Shown here in pieces: positions 19,813-23,943 of a stretch of 23,943 bases of DNA (position 1 is its first letter; the number at the start of each line of letters is the position of its first letter). Location of the stretch: positions 1 to 23,943 of IMG/VR virus record IMGVR_UViG_3300034082_000696. One strand, given 5' to 3'. The translations under genes and the position numbers were made by a program. The stretch is from a virus. The notes under the pieces were generated by a model. That model was not told the origin of the DNA. It saw only the letters and a program-made list of their open reading frames with translations, and searched no databases.

Positions 19813-20489
19813 GTTTTTTCCTTTTTAACAGTTATATTGTATTTATCATTAATTACTGTTTCTTCTTCTTGTATGCTAGGAAATCCGATAATTGTCATCC
19901 AATTCACGATACTGTATCTATTACCATGTGTAATTGGTTCAACCCCATGCAAATACTCATGCGTAGATGGGAAACATACTAACATACCCGGCTCTGGACG
20001 AATTCTAATTTTTAATTCAGGGAATATAAAATCACCACCTTCAAAATCATTATTCAAAAACAACACGGTACTTAAATCTCTATCAGTACTTTTACGCCAA
20101 ATTAGCGGATGATTGCCCGGTGGTTTCCACAATGATTCTCCATCGCAGTGTGCTTTATAATGACCGCCTATTCCATAATGTAATAATTGCGGAATTTCAG
20201 AATCTTTAATTTCAACTTCATAAAATGGATTAATCACATTACTTACAATATTACGATACAAGTCAACTATTTCATCACTAATTTTTTCTAAATCAATCAT
20301 CTGAGTATCTCTGACTTTTTTATCTACTGTAAATTTAGTTGATTTAGTTGAATTACTTTTTGTTGGGTCAAAAACAGATAAATCCTTAAGTCCATCTTGT
20401 TTTTTAGCATAATTAATAATAAAATCTACTCCGGCTGAAGAAATAACATTGGGAGCAATCAATATTTTAGACAACAGATTATTTTTCAT
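19797..20489 (-). CDS. 2-oxoglutarate/Fe(II)-dependent oxygenase (prolyl 4-hydroxylase type)
   Basis: The product has 230 residues from ATG 20489, in an ATGA overlap with the glycosyltransferase-fusion gene and with GGA upstream. The double-stranded beta-helix metal site is complete: His114 and Asp116 in GGHYKAHCDGE, His181 in YLHGVEPI, and Arg191 in HGNRYSIVNW for 2-oxoglutarate. TVLFLNNDFEGGDFIFPEL is the usual core strand pattern. The reaction is 2OG-dependent hydroxylation of a peptide, sugar or other substrate. Such oxygenases are common auxiliary genes in marine T4-like phages, often near tail genes. The substrate is unknown; hydroxylation of a virion or host surface component is a contextual inference. 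Confidence 0.88.
   Translation of the reverse strand: MKNNLLSKILIAPNVISSAGVDFIINYAKKQDGLKDLSVFDPTKSNSTKSTKFTVDKKVRDTQMIDLEKISDEIVDLYRNIVSNVINPFYEVEIKDSEIPQLLHYGIGGHYKAHCDGESLWKPPGNHPLIWRKSTDRDLSTVLFLNNDFEGGDFIFPELKIRIRPEPGMLVCFPSTHEYLHGVEPITHGNRYSIVNWMTIIGFPSIQEEETVINDKYNITVKKEKTWLST
19840..19847 (-). promoter_or_regulatory. Possible T4-like late promoter element (GATAAATA)
   Basis: The minus strand reads GATAAATA 27 bases before ATG 19812, followed at the right distance by AAAGGAA. It lies inside the end of the oxygenase gene. This is the best-spaced of the late-promoter candidates. Confidence 0.38.
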
Positions 20490-22315
20490 TTATTATTCCA
20501 TTTGTCATTAAACAGGCTTTTTGGTGAATCAGTATGTTGTTTTTCTGAAGTTGATTCTTTAGTATGTATTCTATCCAATCGTTTTTCAATACCGATACGG
20601 TTGTTTACTGGTTCGTTGGTTAATAATTGAAGATCATTGCTTGTAACTTCTTCAATACCAGAAAGAACTTTTTTCTGTAATTCTACCAAAAATTCAAGTC
20701 CCAATTCACCGCCTGCTAATGCCTTACCCAAGTCAGGAAAAGGATTTTTAACACGATTAACATCATCGGGTAATAACGTAGGGGCACTTGCTCTACGCAT
20801 ACTGTAAACATTACTAGTACCTATACCGGTATTACGACTAATAATATCATCCATTGCTTGATTAGCCAAACGGCGTTCCCAATATATATGATCTTGTTCT
20901 TCAAATTGTTCACGAGTAATTGGCCCACCGTTTTGTTCAACTAATTTATTTAAAATCTTATCAAAGGTTTCAATTTGTTGAATTCTATCACGAATTTCTA
21001 ATTCAGAACTTTTTAAAAAGTTTTGTAAATTTAAAGCATCCAAATCATTCCAGCACAATTTAGTGCCACCGTCTTTTGTTGGCCATTGAATGGGTTCTTC
21101 TTTATTTTTATCTGCCCATTTATAATCAAACTCACGTTGATGTTCCTTCATTTCAGTTATTTTAGAAAATAACCCTTCTGCCATAATTCTACGATTTTTT
21201 AACATAGCATTAAACGCACTAGCAATTGTATAATTATCTAATGTTATGAATTTTTCAATTTGAAAATTACTTCGTCCTTGTGCGTGTTCCTTATCCTCAT
21301 TTTCCCAACGAAAAATTTCATTGAATACTTGAGATAGTATTTTTTCATCTTTTGCGATATTATTACCTGTTTGTGATATGATATTTTTTGTATCCAGTGT
21401 TTTTTGAAGTTTCATGCGGTTTCCATTTGTTAATAACTTATTTACTAGTGTGTGCCATTCTTTAGAAATATTATACCAAGAATAATATTCACACGCCCAC
21501 CTAGACTGTTCTATAGTATGTTTATATTTATTTTCAGATAGAGCATTGCAAATATTTTCTGCAAAATCACTTAAAAATTGTTTATTAGGTATCCACCCAG
21601 TTGAGTGATAAATTGCATCTAATGGTACAATTGTACCAAATTTATTTGCTGTTTCTGGTAATGCGCCTATATCACTTATTATTGGATAGCACCCAGAACG
21701 CAATGCTTCTATAAGCGTTACGCAACTGGTTTCTTCCCATGTATTTGGATAAACCAGTAAAGATGCTTGCTTAAATTCTTCTGCAAGTTGTGTATGACTA
21801 ATAGGTTCACTGTAGTATGTATTTGGTGTATTTTGTAGTTCTTTGTATATTTCTTTGAATTCTTGTGTATCTTGATCTCCATACAGTTGCATACCAGAAA
21901 ATACTTTTAGGATAGCATCTGGGTGTTGTTTTAGTACTTGTTTGAAAATATAAGGTAGATATTTCAATCCACGAAACGGAGTACTTGCGTATATGAGAGT
22001 TTTGTTTGTTTTTTCTTTATAGTTAAAATAGTCTGCGCCGCCATTGCGTATGACAGATATTTTATGTTTTGGTATATTGAGATATTTAATAAATTGTGAT
22101 TGTTGCCAGTTACTAACACATACAATGTGTGTTATTTTATCCCAGTTTACATTTAAGAAGATAGGTTGATCATGAGCGTAGTGTGCCCACAGTATTTTTA
22201 TTGGTTTAGTGCTATTAATTAGCTTATGTGGGTCAAAATCTACTGAAATATTTGATGGAAAATTAATATGTTGTTGTAAAAAATGAAATCCTGATTGAGT
22301 GGCACCTGAAATCAT
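20486..22315 (-). CDS. GT4-like glycosyltransferase fused to a phage structural-type domain
   Basis: The product has 609 residues. Residues about 35-296 form a shortened GT-B/GT4 glycosyltransferase: ILWAHYAHDQPIF, IVCVSNWQQSQFIKYLNI, ISVIRNGG, IYASTPFRGLKYLP, and the donor motif WEETSCVTLIEALRSGCYPI with Glu195 and Glu203 (E-x7-E). From about 301 it becomes a different protein. QGRSNFQIEKFITLDNYTIASAFNAMLKNRRIMAEGLF, then EIRDRIQQIETFDKIL, then YWERRLANQAMDDIISRNTGI and SMRRASAPTLLPDDVNRVKNPFPDL match a conserved cyanophage-type hypothetical protein that I recall near tail genes. Met301 (ATG 21415, with GGA upstream) could start that domain alone. The 609-residue start has no clear ribosome-binding site and follows the kelch stop by two bases. 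Confidence 0.72.
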   Translation of the reverse strand: MISGATQSGFHFLQQHINFPSNISVDFDPHKLINSTKPIKILWAHYAHDQPIFLNVNWDKITHIVCVSNWQQSQFIKYLNIPKHKISVIRNGGADYFNYKEKTNKTLIYASTPFRGLKYLPYIFKQVLKQHPDAILKVFSGMQLYGDQDTQEFKEIYKELQNTPNTYYSEPISHTQLAEEFKQASLLVYPNTWEETSCVTLIEALRSGCYPIISDIGALPETANKFGTIVPLDAIYHSTGWIPNKQFLSDFAENICNALSENKYKHTIEQSRWACEYYSWYNISKEWHTLVNKLLTNGNRMKLQKTLDTKNIISQTGNNIAKDEKILSQVFNEIFRWENEDKEHAQGRSNFQIEKFITLDNYTIASAFNAMLKNRRIMAEGLFSKITEMKEHQREFDYKWADKNKEEPIQWPTKDGGTKLCWNDLDALNLQNFLKSSELEIRDRIQQIETFDKILNKLVEQNGGPITREQFEEQDHIYWERRLANQAMDDIISRNTGIGTSNVYSMRRASAPTLLPDDVNRVKNPFPDLGKALAGGELGLEFLVELQKKVLSGIEEVTSNDLQLLTNEPVNNRIGIEKRLDRIHTKESTSEKQHTDSPKSLFNDKWNNK

Positions 22316-22317
22316 TT

Positions 22318-23289
22318 TTATTGTACACCGCCGGCTGCGGCTAAATTAAATGTGGCCACACTAAGTGGGCCGCGTACACTAGCAGTTGCAGTATCGGTTG
22401 CAAATGTGATTCGGTCTACGGTTGAAACGGCGTTCTGGGCACCACCGCCAAACCAGGCATCAGTAGTATTGCTTGCTGCGCCCATACCATATCTACCTGC
22501 ACTAAGTGGGCCGCGTACACTAGCTGTTGCAGTATCAGTTGCATATGTGATTCGGTCAACGGTTGACATGGGCCCTGGACCCGGAAGACCACCGCCAAAC
22601 CAGCCATCCGTATCATTACCTGCAGCGGCTAAACGCTGTCTAGCCACACTAAGTGGACCGCGTACACTAGCGGTTGCAGTATCGGTTGCATATGTGATTC
22701 GGTCTACTCTTGAAAAGTTTGGCGGTCCATAGCCGCCCCCAAACCAGCCATCAGTAGTATTACCTGCCGCGGATAAAACATCTCTTGTCAAACTAAGCGG
22801 ACCACGTACACTTGCAGTTGCGGTATCGGTTGCATATGTGATTCGGTCTACGGTTGATCTTCTGGTGTAGTCAGGCGCGCCACCGTTACCGCCACCAAAC
22901 CAGCCATCAGTAGTATTACCTGCCGCGGCTAATTGATTTCTAGCCGCACTAAGTGAGCCACGTACCGACGCGGTTGCAGTATCGGTTGCATATGTGATTC
23001 GGTCTACAATTGAATAGAGACTTCCAGTGTTGTTGCTGAACCCACCGCCAAACCATCCATAAGTAAAATTACCTACTGCGGCTAATAAAAATCTAGCCTG
23101 ACTAAGTGGACCACGTGTAGTAGCAGTGGCAGTATCGGTTGCATATGTTATTCGGTCTACCCTTGACGTTGAGTTTGCCTCCGCATTGCCACCGCCAAAC
23201 CATCCTGCTGTGTTTTGCGGAGGTGGAGGTGGAGGTGTGAAAGTAAATCCACCTGAAAAAGAAATTCCACTTGTAAATGTTATTGTCAT
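22318..23289 (-). CDS. Kelch-like WFGGG six-repeat propeller (tail-fibre type), paralogue B
   Basis: The product has 323 residues from ATG 23289 (MTITFTSGISFSGGFTFTPPPPPPQNTAG). The GTG at 23313 would overlap the upstream gene; neither start has a strong ribosome-binding site. The N-terminal strand-like peptide and poly-Pro linker precede six repeats. The loops after WFGGG are long and diverse: NAEANSTSR, FSNNTGSLYSI, NGGAPDYTRRST, YGPPNFSR, LPGPGPMST and AQNAVST. Core positions DRITYATDTATASVRGPLS and LAAAGNTTDG are almost fixed. Ends GGVQ-TAA, two bases before the glycosyltransferase-fusion gene. Receptor binding is inferred. Confidence 0.8.
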   Translation of the reverse strand: MTITFTSGISFSGGFTFTPPPPPPQNTAGWFGGGNAEANSTSRVDRITYATDTATATTRGPLSQARFLLAAVGNFTYGWFGGGFSNNTGSLYSIVDRITYATDTATASVRGSLSAARNQLAAAGNTTDGWFGGGNGGAPDYTRRSTVDRITYATDTATASVRGPLSLTRDVLSAAGNTTDGWFGGGYGPPNFSRVDRITYATDTATASVRGPLSVARQRLAAAGNDTDGWFGGGLPGPGPMSTVDRITYATDTATASVRGPLSAGRYGMGAASNTTDAWFGGGAQNAVSTVDRITFATDTATASVRGPLSVATFNLAAAGGVQ

Positions 23290-23302
23290 AGTATAATCAT
23301 TT

Positions 23303-23943
23303 TTATTGTACACCGCCGGCTGCGGCTAACTGATATCTAGACGAACTAAGTGGACCACGAACACTAGCAGTTGCAGTATCGGTTGCATATGTGATTCGGT
23401 CTACGGTTGAACGGGTACTAGCATTGTATCCACCGCCAAACCAGGCATCAGTACTATTACCTGCAGCGGCTAAACTATATCTAGCCAAACTAAGTGGACC
23501 ACGTACTGAGGAGGTGGCAGTATCGGTTGCATATGTAATTCGGGCTACTAATGATGTGGGTCCCGGAAATCCACCGGCAAACCATCCATCAGTGGTATTA
23601 CCTGCTGCTGCTAACCTGGTTATAGCCAAACTAAGTGGACCGCGTACACTTGCTGTTGCAGTATCGGTTGCATATGTGATTCGGTCTACGGTTGAAGTAA
23701 GACTGCTACCGCCACCAAACCATCCGTCAGTAGTATTACCTGCTGCGGCTAAATAACTTCTAGCCAAACTAAGTGGACCACGTACACTTGCAGTTGCAGT
23801 ATCGGTTGCATATGTGATTCGGTCAACTGTTGAAAGGAAACCGTTATTACCACCGCCGCCAAACCAGCCATCAGTAGTATTGCCTGCAGCGGCTAAAGCG
23901 TATCTAGCTGAACTAAGAGGACCACGCACACTTGCAGTTGCAG
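23303..23943 (-). CDS. Kelch-like WFGGG propeller (tail-fibre type), paralogue A, 5' truncated by window
   Basis: The frame is open to the window edge (residues ...TASVRGPLSSARYALAAAG), so the N-terminus and the first repeats are missing. Four complete repeats and part of a fifth are present; loops after WFGGG/WFAGG are GNNGFLST, SSLTST, FPGPTSLV and YNASTRST. One repeat reads WFAGG and VARITY in place of WFGGG and VDRITY, the strongest core departure seen in any copy. It ends GGVQ-TAA 13 bases before paralogue B. The internal GTG at 23929 is a valine codon of the repeat, not a start. Confidence 0.78.
   Translation of the reverse strand, partial: ATASVRGPLSSARYALAAAGNTTDGWFGGGGNNGFLSTVDRITYATDTATASVRGPLSLARSYLAAAGNTTDGWFGGGSSLTSTVDRITYATDTATASVRGPLSLAITRLAAAGNTTDGWFAGGFPGPTSLVARITYATDTATSSVRGPLSLARYSLAAAGNSTDAWFGGGYNASTRSTVDRITYATDTATASVRGPLSSSRYQLAAAGGVQ

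Larger units (their letters stand above)
22318..23943 (-). repeat. Kelch-type tandem DNA repeats, right block
   Basis: Ten full units and one partial unit across two genes, continuing past the window edge. Units here share the same conserved strings as the left block 3 kb away, so the two blocks can recombine with each other. Confidence 0.85.

Noticed and set aside
17357-23943. CRISPR-like array
   Set aside because: Regularly spaced conserved strings exist, but the units are about 135-155 bases, in frame, and encode kelch blades; no cas genes or palindromic short repeats.
17357-23943. Diversity-generating retroelement targeting the kelch loops
   Set aside because: No reverse transcriptase, template repeat or accessory gene is in the window, and loop differences include length changes and all bases, not adenine-specific changes.
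1-23943. tRNA genes
   Set aside because: No cloverleaf with a TTCGA/TTCAA T-loop and matching acceptor stem was found in the gaps by eye; nearly all gaps are under 120 bases and used by promoters.

Overview
The window reads as part of a large tailed-phage genome (Caudoviricetes, with T4-like traits), probably from an aquatic habitat. The evidence is AT-rich DNA, very tight packing, many 50-150-residue genes of phage-only type, an HNH homing endonuclease, tail-fibre-like propeller proteins, auxiliary glycosyltransferase, methyltransferase and oxygenase genes, strong sigma70-type promoters on one strand and T4-like late-promoter motifs (NATAAATA) on the other. No rRNA, tRNA, CRISPR array or cellular housekeeping gene is seen. 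The host cannot be named from this sequence.

Layout. (1) 2-256 (+): the C-terminal end of a UDP-glucose 4-epimerase-like gene. (2) 253-2875 (-): two genes whose products begin with a short head-targeting-like peptide and are cut into blocks by a repeated VAE-G motif; one carries a Gp88-like domain, the other ends in a very basic FCARM domain. (3) 2955-4410 (+): UV-damage endonuclease plus a conserved phage protein. (4) 4416-11163 (+): an early-type region of 23 small genes. Seven near-identical consensus sigma70 promoters (class A) and two of a second class (class B, with a leader hairpin) drive short operons. A paralogous family (MNERI at the start, KFAELI in the middle, HFGVEE at the end) is scattered through it. 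Its 3' end carries the ribosome-binding site and the overlapping ATGA start of the next gene. A tandem-duplicated terminator at 11166-11207 closes the block. (5) 11209-23943 (-): a long leftward late-type operon for host recognition and surface-glycan work. It holds four kelch-like WFGGG propellers, one Asp-box propeller, an intact papain-type cysteine protease, a glycosyltransferase fused to a structural-type protein, two further GT4 glycosyltransferases, another glycosyltransferase-like protein, two SAM methyltransferases and a 2-oxoglutarate oxygenase.

How it may fit together. The rightward genes look like an early host-takeover set built from interchangeable promoter-gene cassettes. The leftward genes look like late virion, adsorption and glycan-modification functions. 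The most unusual signals are the VAE-G-punctuated polyproteins (possible prohead-protease substrates delivered with the virion), the GVEE-stop translational-coupling cassette, the duplicated promoter/hairpin leader on both sides of the start of the HNH gene, and the expanded kelch family whose variation sits in one loop per blade.
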